This document shows positions 19,001-27,199 of a stretch of 64,000 bases of DNA, piece by piece (within the stretch, counting starts at the first letter, position 1; each line of letters opens with the position of its first letter). The position numbers were made by a program, and so were the translations under genes. This DNA is from an uncultured Bacteroidota bacterium (lineage in GTDB: Bacteria > Bacteroidota > Bacteroidia > Chitinophagales > Chitinophagaceae): assembly GCA_903912435.1 (NCBI GenBank), contig CAIWHI010000271.1:68089-132088 (forward strand), written 5' to 3'. The notes beneath the pieces were generated by a model, which searched no databases, was not told the origin of the DNA, and saw nothing but the letters and a program-made list of their open reading frames with translations.

Positions 19001-21309
19001 TTAGCTACCGCGTTTGAGTATGCTGTAGCTGCTGAACCTAGTGGGTCAGAAGCAGCTGCAGCATTTGCATAAGCAATAGCCGCGTTACCGGTAATTTGTG
19101 TTTGAATTGTAGTAAGAGATAAACCACCAAAATTGGTTGAGTTGTTAGAAGTACCAGAAAAGCTTGTTGCATTTATAGTTACCGAAACACTATTATTACC
19201 AACAAATAGTGTAGTGGTATTTGCATTTACACCATTCGAAGTTCCAGTTCCACCTATTAGCATGTTTGTTGCATTAGCAGTGAATGTTGTTCCTACTGTG
19301 TAAGAAGTTGCATTAACTGAATTTGTAAACAAACCATTGTTGGCATATAGGTTTGCGGTGACTCTAATATCACCTGTAACATCTAGCTTGTATGCTGGTG
19401 CTGTTGTTGCTACACCAACATTTCCATTCGAAGAGATATCGATACCAGATAGTGTACTAGTAGGGCTATTTGCTCTAATTCTAATACCGGTACCAAGACC
19501 AGTATCATTACCGGCCACAATATTCCAGTAAAGATCTGTTGGATTGGTTACGTTAGTGTAAGAATAGTATTGAGATAATCTTGGAAAGACATTGCTAGGT
19601 GTTGAATTGGTGAATAAACCTGGTCCTGGAGTGAAATGGTAGCCATTCCAGAAAGAATTACTTGCATTATTTGATCCAGCATATGAAAAAATAAATGGAT
19701 AACCATTAGTAGTAGCACGTCCAATTCCAACTGAATTATAAAGGTTATAATAAGTGCCATTTCCAACATTAGCAGAAGATGAGTTAATGGTAAAAGTATT
19801 ACCACTTCCATCCGCAATTTTAATGGTTGTTGCATTTGCTATAGAATTTACTGTAGTATTACCAATGAAAAAGATGGTAGAATTTACAACAGCATTTGTG
19901 CCAATATTAAAGCTTGAACCATTAACTACACCGGTGTAAGTCGTTAAGTAAGCAGCAATATTAGCCGATAAACCTGTAGAAGTCTGATAGATTCCTGCAG
20001 CATTTGAAGCAGCATTAGCAATTGCATTGGCATAAGCAGCTGCAGCATTACCAGTTACCCAAGAAGAGATGTTGGCTAATGTTCCTGAGGAATTCCCCAA
20101 GTAAGTTGCAGCATTTGATGTAAGAACTGCAACATTGGCTGATAGGCCTGCTGTTGTCTGATACAGAGCTGCAGCATTAGCTGTGGCGTTAGCGTAAGCG
20201 GAAGCAGCATTACCGGTAATCCAAGAAGAGACATTGGTAATAGTTCCTGAAGAGTTACCTAGGTAAGTTGCGGAATTGGCTGCTAGGACAGCAACGTTAG
20301 CTGACAATCCAGCAGTAGTTTGATAAAGTGCAGCTGCATTTGCGACAGCATTGGAATAAGCAGTTGCAGCATTTCCGGTGATCCATGAAGCTACATTAGC
20401 TAGAGTTCCGGAAGAGTTGCCAAGGAATCCGGCAGCATTTGAAGTCAAGACTAAAACATTTGAAGAAAGACCAGATGAAGTCTGGTAGATTCCTGCAGCA
20501 TTTGAAGCAGCATTAGCAATTGCATTGGCATAAGCAGTTGCAGCATTACCAGTTACCCAAGAAGAGATGTTGGCTAATGTTCCGGAAGAGTTGCCAAGGA
20601 ATCCGGCAGTATTTGCGGTTAGAGTAGCTACATTGGAAGATAATCCAGCGGTAGTTTGATAAAGTGCAGCTGCATTTGCGACAGCATTAGCATAAGCAGT
20701 AGCTGCATTACCGGTGATCCATGAAGCTACATTAGCTAGAGTTCCGGAAGAGTTGCCAAGATAATTAGCAGCATTTGAAGTCAAGACTAAAACATTTGAA
20801 GAAAGACCAGATGAAGTCTGGTATGCAGACAAATTGGAACTTAACTGAGAAGTATTGACAAAATTCTGAGCGACTACATAACTAACTGCATTAGTATATG
20901 CCGATGAAGCATTACCAGTTATTTCTGTATTAATAGTGCTTAAAGAAACACCACCCAAGAAATTTGAATTATTTGAAGTCAAATTTAATACATTTGCAGC
21001 TAATCCTGCAGATGTCTGATAACCAGCAAGAGCAGCTGCAGTAATATAACCTTGAGAAGTGGTAAATGTTACAGCATTAGCATAGGTTGTAGCATCATTT
21101 GCAAGCATCAACGCAGTATTTGAATATACAGTCAAATACTGTGAAAAGTTAGTGATCTGTGAAGCTACTTGTGGACCCTTGTCATTGCGAAGGATCGCTG
21201 CATCTAGATTTGTTACTGTAATAGTGGTATTTGTGATAGCCGCGTTTGTACCTGGAGCCTGAACTAGAGTTCCATTACGATTCGTTACTCGAATTACTAC
21301 GTTAGCCAT
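16009..21309 (-). CDS. Giant repeat-rich tail fibre or structural protein
   Basis: 1766 residues, rich in Asn, Thr, Ser, Ala and Gly and poor in charge. The N-terminal third carries about six tandem units of 54-58 residues built on ITGNAATAYANAVANAAA, LYQTTAGLSSNVATLT and FLGNSSGTLANVASW; single units recur later. Mid-protein segments such as NTTLFVGNNSVSVTINATSFSGTS are shared with the 1116-residue fibre, so the two are related. GNVGIGNTAPDATLKVTG-type segments occur in many phage fibres. There is no S74 chaperone at its end; the last ~100 residues form a separate compact domain. It shares an operon with the chaperone-like gene. Confidence 0.85.
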   Translation of the reverse strand: MANVVIRVTNRNGTLVQAPGTNAAITNTTITVTNLDAAILRNDKGPQVASQITNFSQYLTVYSNTALMLANDATTYANAVTFTTSQGYITAAALAGYQTSAGLAANVLNLTSNNSNFLGGVSLSTINTEITGNASSAYTNAVSYVVAQNFVNTSQLSSNLSAYQTSSGLSSNVLVLTSNAANYLGNSSGTLANVASWITGNAATAYANAVANAAALYQTTAGLSSNVATLTANTAGFLGNSSGTLANISSWVTGNAATAYANAIANAASNAAGIYQTSSGLSSNVLVLTSNAAGFLGNSSGTLANVASWITGNAATAYSNAVANAAALYQTTAGLSANVAVLAANSATYLGNSSGTITNVSSWITGNAASAYANATANAAALYQTTAGLSANVAVLTSNAATYLGNSSGTLANISSWVTGNAAAAYANAIANAASNAAGIYQTSTGLSANIAAYLTTYTGVVNGSSFNIGTNAVVNSTIFFIGNTTVNSIANATTIKIADGSGNTFTINSSSANVGNGTYYNLYNSVGIGRATTNGYPFIFSYAGSNNASNSFWNGYHFTPGPGLFTNSTPSNVFPRLSQYYSYTNVTNPTDLYWNIVAGNDTGLGTGIRIRANSPTSTLSGIDISSNGNVGVATTAPAYKLDVTGDIRVTANLYANNGLFTNSVNATSYTVGTTFTANATNMLIGGTGTSNGVNANTTTLFVGNNSVSVTINATSFSGTSNNSTNFGGLSLTTIQTQITGNAAIAYANAAAASDPLGSAATAYSNAVANAAALYQTTAGLSANVATLTANNSTYLGGVVSTSYVNTSGAYTITGMHTHSNGITFSNTITANGSNGTSGQVLTSSGATGNVYWSTVTSGGVNTAAQYTFSNTITFTSSVLANTVNVTTLSVGTGVVANSSGFFTNAGFASTLNGQKITFTPLAGGSNVYFAQQNDDNFVFYTTNTTNGTRAVWSIFANSITSSFSVSTPAVFNANITIGALIANGSIGTLNQVLTSNGTGAFWSSPGAASVNTAAQYTWSNTQTFSANISFTGNNISVVNGAGSIQFNGAADTNWRIGRNTSSPTKYVYTNNTLDFLSGGSNLEGFTFGAPAVNTYLEIGSSGTFTKNPIYVGNATVNVTINSTSFSGTSNNSTNFGGLSLATIQTQITGNAATAYANAVANAAGIYQTTAGLSSNVLVLTSNAAGFLGNSSGTLANVASWITGNAATAYANAIANAASNAAGIYQTTAGLSANVLTLTANNSNYLGTIAAASYVQNTDSRVLSGNLNFTGVNNFFSSAIYIGANVYVNTTSYFVGNSTANIAIGYSTVAGDASLLQAQGNANTSTELSIANFSIAGNGSADFIAYDSLGLVSNNYIDVGINSNTFSTVAWTINGPSDAYVYSSNTNLSIGSAGNGYINFFSGGLLAANEKMRITPGGNVGIGNTAPDATLKVTGTANVSGNVVIGGSLNAANVTASLFTGNVTGTASNATNLNSQPGSYYTNATNITTGTLPFAQLPANVVNTSAAFTITGMYTFSNGITFSNTITANGSNGTAGYVLTSSGATGNVYWAAASAGVNTAAQYSWSNTQTFSSNVTFSSFILGNNIQASNGFISLGSYNNTFSHGIVMDYVTGMGRISVGPADGITFYNGNVATTATMTISNTGNVGIGNTVPATMLQIGGNYGVIAQTIASTNAISVNCASGNYFIATANGSATTITFTSVPANTVYAMVIRLANGGVNTFTWSSSPKWPSGSAPTVSSNTDIFTFVTENGGTTWYGVQSMIDVR

Positions 21310-21312
21310 TTC

Positions 21313-21639
21313 TTACCTCGTTACTTGAGGCGTTACCGTTATAATACCTTCAACGATTCTTGACTTGATACCACTATTATCTATTACTTCTACATCATAG
21401 ACATATCTACCAGCAGAAATAGAATTAGTAGTAGCAGCATTCATTGTCATAGTAATTTGACCCGTGTTACTTCCGGTAACGCCGAAGACGTAAGAAGTTA
21501 GGGATGTATATGTTTGTCTCATCTGCGAAGTGGCAGTGTAATTAGTAAAGTCAATAGGAATATCATTTACATCGAGCACAGTAAAGGCAGTACTAAATGT
21601 AGCTGCTTGATCCATCACCAAGTTAACTTTAGTAGCCAT
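21313..21639 (-). CDS. Small beta-rich baseplate/fibre protein
   Basis: 108 residues: VNLVMDQAATFSTAFTVLDVNDIPIDFTNYTATSQMR, then SISAGRYVYDVEVIDNSG and IVEGIITVTPQVTR. The pattern (oxidation-neutral beta strands, D.T.Y.a..qmR, ...G.Y.YDve....., ending VTR) matches a family of short phage structural proteins related to the N-terminal domain of baseplate upper proteins. It probably links fibres to the baseplate. It sits between two giant repeat proteins with gaps of 3 and 4 bases. Confidence 0.75.
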   Translation of the reverse strand: MATKVNLVMDQAATFSTAFTVLDVNDIPIDFTNYTATSQMRQTYTSLTSYVFGVTGSNTGQITMTMNAATTNSISAGRYVYDVEVIDNSGIKSRIVEGIITVTPQVTR

Positions 21640-21643
21640 GTGA

Positions 21644-24463
21644 TTATACCACCATCGCAGTTCTTTGCACTCTTACTACGCAGTTGTTTGATACTGGAGT
21701 AAACTGCAGAAAGAAGTTTCCGTTAATGCCTGAATTGAAAACACCCATGTTAGAGCTGTTGTAGATAGTGCCATATTCAGTCATGTATGGATTAGTACCA
21801 TCATGCACGACCAAAATCTTAGTAATCTGGAAAGATGAAATAGAGCTATCGACAACTTGAATTAAGTATTCTGCTGATCTATAAGTCGAAGGTGAGAATA
21901 AATCGACATTTGCAGCTGTATTAGAATTGCTAAAAGTATATGTATTCGACATGATATGTGTAAACTGGGAAGTAGTATTACCAAGCTGTAATATGCCACC
22001 AACTGCTATGTTAGCTGCTAAGTTGGATACACCAGAAACATTTAGACCACTGACTGTGAGTGCACTAGTTAGAGATAATGAATTCGCAGAGATTGCATTC
22101 GCCTGAATACCTGCAGAAAATACATTAGTATACCAGTTAGTAGAGTTACCGATAGAGTAAGTCGTATTTGATGCTGGATTAACGTTATAAGTTGTTGTAG
22201 TACCAGAGATATTTGCTGTAGTAGCATTAAATGTATTTGTAGTTACAAGACCACCAGCATTTGCATAAACATTAGTAAAATAACCAGCAGACCAAACATT
22301 AGTTGAAGAACCAATAGTAAATGTATTATTAGTGCCTGGAATGAAACTACCCATAGAAACACCAGAGTAGGCAAGTGTGCCTGCGCTCAAAGTGCCAACT
22401 ACAGTGAAGTTACCATTTACAACACTTGTACCGGTAGTATTCGAAATATTTAGTACATTCGTGACATTTGCAGTACCGGTTGTAGTTAAACCGGAGATAT
22501 TTGCATTTGCAGTTGTATAAATGCCAGATGAGTTAGCCTGTACTACTGAAGCAATATTAGCAGAATTATTAATATATATTGTTGCTGTGTTTACTTGATT
22601 CTGAACATTCAGTGCATAAGCATTTACTAAAGAAGAATTGGCAGTGAAATTAGGAGTGCTTAGTGTTGCAGCATTTACCGTTCCAGTAGTCCAAACACCG
22701 GATGCATTTGCTACTGCAGCACCAGAAGCTACAGTCATAGTAGATCCGACATTTGCTATTCCGGTAACATTAATGCCACCAAGAGCAGAAATCAAACCTG
22801 AAACGTTTGATGTACCGGAGAAAACAGCATTGCCAGCTACACTAAGTGTATTAGCTAATGTAGCCGCACCAACAATACCAACTGTTGAAAATAAATTAGC
22901 AATGCCAGATACACCAAATGTAGACAGCGCATTCGCAGCACCAGATATACCAAGCGTATAAGATAGATTGGCTGCATTAGCTACTGAAAGAGTGTTTGAG
23001 AATGTAGCAGCACCAGTTACCGCAATCGTATTAGCAAGTGTAGCAGCGCCAGTTATAGCCACAGTGCTGAATAAATTAGCAGCGCCAGATATACCAACAG
23101 TAGAATTTAAGTTAGCCTGTGATGCCACAACCAGGGTAGAAAACAGTGTTGTAGCGCCAGTTACACCAAAGGTCGATAGAGCATTAGCTGCTCCGGAAAT
23201 ACCTACAGTTAAATTTAGATTTGCAGCGCCAGCCACTGAAAGGGTATTTGAGAATGTAGCAGTGCCAGTTACCGCGATAGTATTAGCTAATGTTGCTGCA
23301 CCTGTAATACCAACTGTTGAAAATAAATTAGCAATACCAGATATGCCAAACGTTGATAAAGCATTCGCAGCACCAGATACACCAAAAGTATAACCTAGAT
23401 TGGCCGCATTGGCTACAAAAAGCGTATTTGAGAATGTAGCAGCACCAGTTACAGCAATCGTATTTGAGAATGTAGCAGCACCAGTTACTGCGATCGTATT
23501 AGCTAATGTTGCTGCACCCGTAATAGCTACAGTAGAGAATAGATTTGCAACACCGGACACACCGAAAGATGATAAAGCATTTACTGTTCCACCTACACCA
23601 AGTGTTGAAGCAATATTAGTAGCTCCTGTAACACCTAATGTAGAGAATAGATTTGCTGCGCCAGATACACCAAAAGTCGAGAATAGGTTTGCTGCTCCAG
23701 ATACACCAAGAGTCGAGAATAGATTTGCTGCCCCAGATACACCAAATGTAGATAGAGCATTTGCGGCTCCAGATACACCGAGAGTATATGATAAATTGGC
23801 AGCATTGGCTACTGAAAGAGTATTCGATAAAGTTGTCGGACCGGTTACACTTAAAGTATTAGCAGTGCTTAGAGCACCGATTACGGCAAGAGTATTAGCG
23901 AAGAATGAGTTGCCTTGGATCGAAACATTTGAGGCATTAGCAGTTATTTGCGTAAAGGTATTGTTACCGATAACCGCCAGTGTGGTGAACGTAGCATTGG
24001 CTTTTACCGATGTATTTCCAGTTATGGTCAGAACGGTATTGGCATATGTTGTAGTAGATGTGATATTCGATGTAGTAGCATTCACATTGAAGTAAGTGCC
24101 TTGTACTTGTGTATTTCCAGTTGGAGCTAACAGAATATTATTAGCATAATTGGAAGTATTAGTACCAAGGGTATTACCAGTAATAGTGAAAACATTAGCT
24201 GATGAATACTGGAAAGCCGTGTTTGATAAAACAAGCAAAGCACCGTTTGTAGAAACGTTACCACCAACAAGACCAGCATTCGCATAAAGATATTGGGCAC
24301 CGAAGTACCCGCTAATGAATCCATTACCAACCGACTGAGATCCAGGTGTAGTGGAATCTATCGTTACAGTATTCTGCGTGAACAGGCGAGCCATCTTATT
24401 TGTGATGGCTAGCCATGCTCCGAATGACTGCGAGGTATCTACGTTTGAAACTGAAATAGTCAT
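21644..24463 (-). CDS. Structural protein with about 30 tandem 12-residue repeats
   Basis: 939 residues. Residues ~190-560 consist of about 30 consecutive dodecapeptides of the form T(L/F/V)xVxGAAxLxS, such as TLGVSGAANLFS and TIAVTGAATFSN, with very few departures. Such a strict 12-residue period suggests a beta-solenoid or triple beta-spiral shaft. The N-terminus MTISVSNVDTSQSFGAWLAITNKMA is probably the baseplate attachment end. The C-terminal ~80 residues form a compact domain (YLIQVVDSSISSFQITKILVVHDG). It shares the Asn/Thr-rich style of its fibre neighbours and overlaps the coiled-coil gene upstream by four bases. Confidence 0.8.
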   Translation of the reverse strand: MTISVSNVDTSQSFGAWLAITNKMARLFTQNTVTIDSTTPGSQSVGNGFISGYFGAQYLYANAGLVGGNVSTNGALLVLSNTAFQYSSANVFTITGNTLGTNTSNYANNILLAPTGNTQVQGTYFNVNATTSNITSTTTYANTVLTITGNTSVKANATFTTLAVIGNNTFTQITANASNVSIQGNSFFANTLAVIGALSTANTLSVTGPTTLSNTLSVANAANLSYTLGVSGAANALSTFGVSGAANLFSTLGVSGAANLFSTFGVSGAANLFSTLGVTGATNIASTLGVGGTVNALSSFGVSGVANLFSTVAITGAATLANTIAVTGAATFSNTIAVTGAATFSNTLFVANAANLGYTFGVSGAANALSTFGISGIANLFSTVGITGAATLANTIAVTGTATFSNTLSVAGAANLNLTVGISGAANALSTFGVTGATTLFSTLVVASQANLNSTVGISGAANLFSTVAITGAATLANTIAVTGAATFSNTLSVANAANLSYTLGISGAANALSTFGVSGIANLFSTVGIVGAATLANTLSVAGNAVFSGTSNVSGLISALGGINVTGIANVGSTMTVASGAAVANASGVWTTGTVNAATLSTPNFTANSSLVNAYALNVQNQVNTATIYINNSANIASVVQANSSGIYTTANANISGLTTTGTANVTNVLNISNTTGTSVVNGNFTVVGTLSAGTLAYSGVSMGSFIPGTNNTFTIGSSTNVWSAGYFTNVYANAGGLVTTNTFNATTANISGTTTTYNVNPASNTTYSIGNSTNWYTNVFSAGIQANAISANSLSLTSALTVSGLNVSGVSNLAANIAVGGILQLGNTTSQFTHIMSNTYTFSNSNTAANVDLFSPSTYRSAEYLIQVVDSSISSFQITKILVVHDGTNPYMTEYGTIYNSSNMGVFNSGINGNFFLQFTPVSNNCVVRVQRTAMVV

Positions 24464-24678
24464 CTATCGATCGATCCTAATAACTTGTGAAGCAGGCTTT
24501 TAATCTCTTCAACATCTGACTGGAGTTTATCATAACTCTCTGCAACATGCTTAAGCTTTAGTCTCTGCTCTCTTTCTTCTTTGTATTTATTCAACTCTCC
24601 TAAGTTAGTATTCAAGATTGCTTTACTATCTTTCAATCTAACTAGGTCCGGATTGTCAATGACTTTCAGTACTTCCAT
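24460..24678 (-). CDS. Small coiled-coil protein
   Basis: 72 residues, strongly charged and helical, with heptad-like leucines (LGELNKYKEEREQRLKLKH, then LQSDVEEIKSLLHKLLG). The stop overlaps the start of the 939-residue gene, and its own start is two bases after the 831-residue gene, so it is translated with the fibre operon. Short coiled-coil proteins at this place occur in other T4-like phages. No specific function can be assigned. Confidence 0.75.
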   Translation of the reverse strand: MEVLKVIDNPDLVRLKDSKAILNTNLGELNKYKEEREQRLKLKHVAESYDKLQSDVEEIKSLLHKLLGSIDR

Positions 24679-24680
24679 AT

Positions 24681-27176
24681 TTAAGCCTGCATTGCGATTG
24701 TTCTCATGTCGGTAACTCTTGGAACTACCTGTGATGTGTTAGATACCAAGACGATCTTAATGGCAAAAGTCTTAATGGTATCATAGATAGAATCAGTCGT
24801 TGTAGAGTAACGCGCGATGTTGTAGTTTGAAGAATACCTGAACACGGAAGTCTGAGTATTGATCGGAATAGTGCCAATAGCACAGTTTCCTGAAGTAAAC
24901 GTTAGATTACTAGCTACGATTACTGCGGTACTATTTGGTACTGCAATGATCTGTCTTACGTTAAAGCCGTTTGCATTTGCGGGTGTGGCATCTGTGATAT
25001 AGATGAAATTACCGGGTTGGAACGCTGAAGTAGATCCTGTAGAAGGCACTGAAACCGTTGTAGTAGTTGAACCACCGGTACCACCAAAAGCATAAACCTG
25101 AGTAGACTGAGGAAGGTCATAGCTCAGTTCTACGTAATCATTACGATTTACAAGAGAAGATAAGAGAGCCGGTGAAGACGTCTCTGCCATCTGAGTCCAT
25201 GGCTTATTGTTGAATGCATCACCATCAGCTGCAGCGATACATTTAGCATAGACTTGGAAGTTTGTACCCGGTGGACGATAGGCGCCCAGATAGCTAATGA
25301 TATCTTCTGCATCTTGACCCTGATCGAGCACTACGTTCTTTGAGATGTAGCGTGTACCAAATATTCCATTGCCAAGATCTTCAGAGAAAGCAGTCACCGC
25401 AGTAACATTTGCTGTCATTGAGTTATTAGTATCGGTGATAAATGATGTGCCATTAGCGCTAAACAAACCGATATTCAATGCATTAGAAGAAGCGACATTA
25501 GATATCGCAATGAAAGTCGTATTAGAATAAGTCACTATTCCATAAGAATTCGCGATAGTGTTTGACATCCAAATAGTATCACCGACATTGATCTGGCCAG
25601 ATGTATTAGCAACTGTTAAGAAGAAACCATTTAATGAAGATGATGGTGAGATCTTATTGTGGGTTAAGGTAGTAACATTTCTAATCCTATCAATGTATGG
25701 TGATACTTCGTTATTAGAAGTTATCAGATCTGTTTTGATAAGAAGAGAGCTAGTTCCAGGACTACCACCAATTGGATTCGCGAACTCATTGCTACGAGAC
25801 ATGATCAGTCTTTGCTGATCAATGAATTCATAAGGAGAATCAGGAGTTAGAGAAGTATAAGATGAATCAACAGACTTAGTATTGGAGATGCCCTTAAAGT
25901 TCCAATCCTGTGATGTTAACTTTGGTGAGATGTAAGTAAACTGTGAAGTAATTGAGTCATAGGAAACATCCACCAACCCAGCATTATTTGCCGAGGCACC
26001 TGAAGACAAACCGATTAATAGATTATTACTAGAACCGGCAAAGTTAATCGAGGCGTTTGAAGTAACATTGTCCAAGATAACTAAACTTTTAGTTCCAAGT
26101 ACTGCTTTAGAAGAGAACACACCTGTTAGAGCGGCATCTGCTTTAACTCGGCCAATGATGGCTGAGCTATCGGCAAAAGCAATTGCTGGTGTAACGGTTA
26201 GTCTTCTGTTAGTAGCATCGGCTGCAGTGATCTTCACTACTTGAACCTGAGATCTTGTATTAGTACCAACATAAATGTAATCATTGACTGTGAAATCACT
26301 AGTCATAGAAGTATTTGCATCTGGAACCGTAATTACATTACATGCAGAAGTAGTAACGACATTTTGATATGCTGTAGAAGGAGATGCGGCAGTTTTACCA
26401 GATGTTGCACCGGTAATTGTATTAGTAGTTGCAAATGCGCCTTGAACGTTCGATAGAAGTACTAAAGTTGTATTTGAGAAATATACCACACCATTTGCAA
26501 ATAAACCTGATCCTACTGTCTGATTAACTACTTCACCACCAGTGAAAGTATTTGAACCAGAGATAGTTAATGAAGCCAATTGAAGGTTATTGTTTGCAAC
26601 TACTACCTGTTCACCAGGTGAGAAAGTGCCAAGTACATCTTTTACAATGAAGAAATCTGTGTTGGAATTTTTATAAACCGCATAACCAGAACTAGCAGAA
26701 AACTGAGCTGTATAAAGATTATACTTCATAGACTCATTCTGGACAGGAGTAAAGTTCAAATCATTAGAAGATATGAACAGAGATCCAAGCTGATTGTTAG
26801 TAAAGATAGGAGCACCTGATACAGCATCTGTGTCACCCAAATTGGCCGTCCAGATAGTATAGTTTGGATTACCGCCAACTGGAACCACGACGATTGCATA
26901 TTGAACATTTGCTTGCAAGATAACCGGTGTATCAAACGTGAAATTTGTAACCAAAGAGCTATCTGGTGAAGTGACTACAGATGTAGCTGGTAAGATCTTA
27001 GAAGCAAATGGTAAGACGTTTTGTGTAGGATAACCATTACTTGTTTCACGGATTTGAACTTCTACCCCCAGCGCAGAATCTGCAGCCTGGAAATAGAGGT
27101 CTAAGCCTGTTAGGAATACTGCTTCTACACCAGTTGCTGGTTCGACTGCAATAAATGTTTGTGCAATTGGCTTCAT
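24681..27176 (-). CDS. Large virion structural protein, baseplate/fibre region
   Basis: 831 residues starting MKPIAQTFIAVEPATGVEAVFLTGLDLYF. The N-terminal 160 residues (LGVEVQIRETSNGYPTQNVLPFASK, later NVQYAIVVVPVGGNP) look like a carbohydrate-binding-type jelly roll found in large structural proteins of marine T4-like phages. The middle is a series of Asn/Thr/Ser-rich beta repeats. The region near residue 640 (PPGTNFQVYAKCIAAADGDAFNNKPWTQM) is a recurrent segment of these proteins. It occupies the place of T4 gp10-gp12 in the wedge gene order. The exact T4 counterpart is uncertain. Confidence 0.8.
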   Translation of the reverse strand: MKPIAQTFIAVEPATGVEAVFLTGLDLYFQAADSALGVEVQIRETSNGYPTQNVLPFASKILPATSVVTSPDSSLVTNFTFDTPVILQANVQYAIVVVPVGGNPNYTIWTANLGDTDAVSGAPIFTNNQLGSLFISSNDLNFTPVQNESMKYNLYTAQFSASSGYAVYKNSNTDFFIVKDVLGTFSPGEQVVVANNNLQLASLTISGSNTFTGGEVVNQTVGSGLFANGVVYFSNTTLVLLSNVQGAFATTNTITGATSGKTAASPSTAYQNVVTTSACNVITVPDANTSMTSDFTVNDYIYVGTNTRSQVQVVKITAADATNRRLTVTPAIAFADSSAIIGRVKADAALTGVFSSKAVLGTKSLVILDNVTSNASINFAGSSNNLLIGLSSGASANNAGLVDVSYDSITSQFTYISPKLTSQDWNFKGISNTKSVDSSYTSLTPDSPYEFIDQQRLIMSRSNEFANPIGGSPGTSSLLIKTDLITSNNEVSPYIDRIRNVTTLTHNKISPSSSLNGFFLTVANTSGQINVGDTIWMSNTIANSYGIVTYSNTTFIAISNVASSNALNIGLFSANGTSFITDTNNSMTANVTAVTAFSEDLGNGIFGTRYISKNVVLDQGQDAEDIISYLGAYRPPGTNFQVYAKCIAAADGDAFNNKPWTQMAETSSPALLSSLVNRNDYVELSYDLPQSTQVYAFGGTGGSTTTTVSVPSTGSTSAFQPGNFIYITDATPANANGFNVRQIIAVPNSTAVIVASNLTFTSGNCAIGTIPINTQTSVFRYSSNYNIARYSTTTDSIYDTIKTFAIKIVLVSNTSQVVPRVTDMRTIAMQA

Positions 27177-27199
27177 TTCTTTACCTTAATTATATTTTA

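Noticed and set aside
22638..24095. Three long plus-strand open frames rich in Ala, Val and Pro
   Set aside because: They are antisense to the 12-residue repeat array; repeated codons keep the opposite frame open. No ribosome sites and no recognisable protein pattern.
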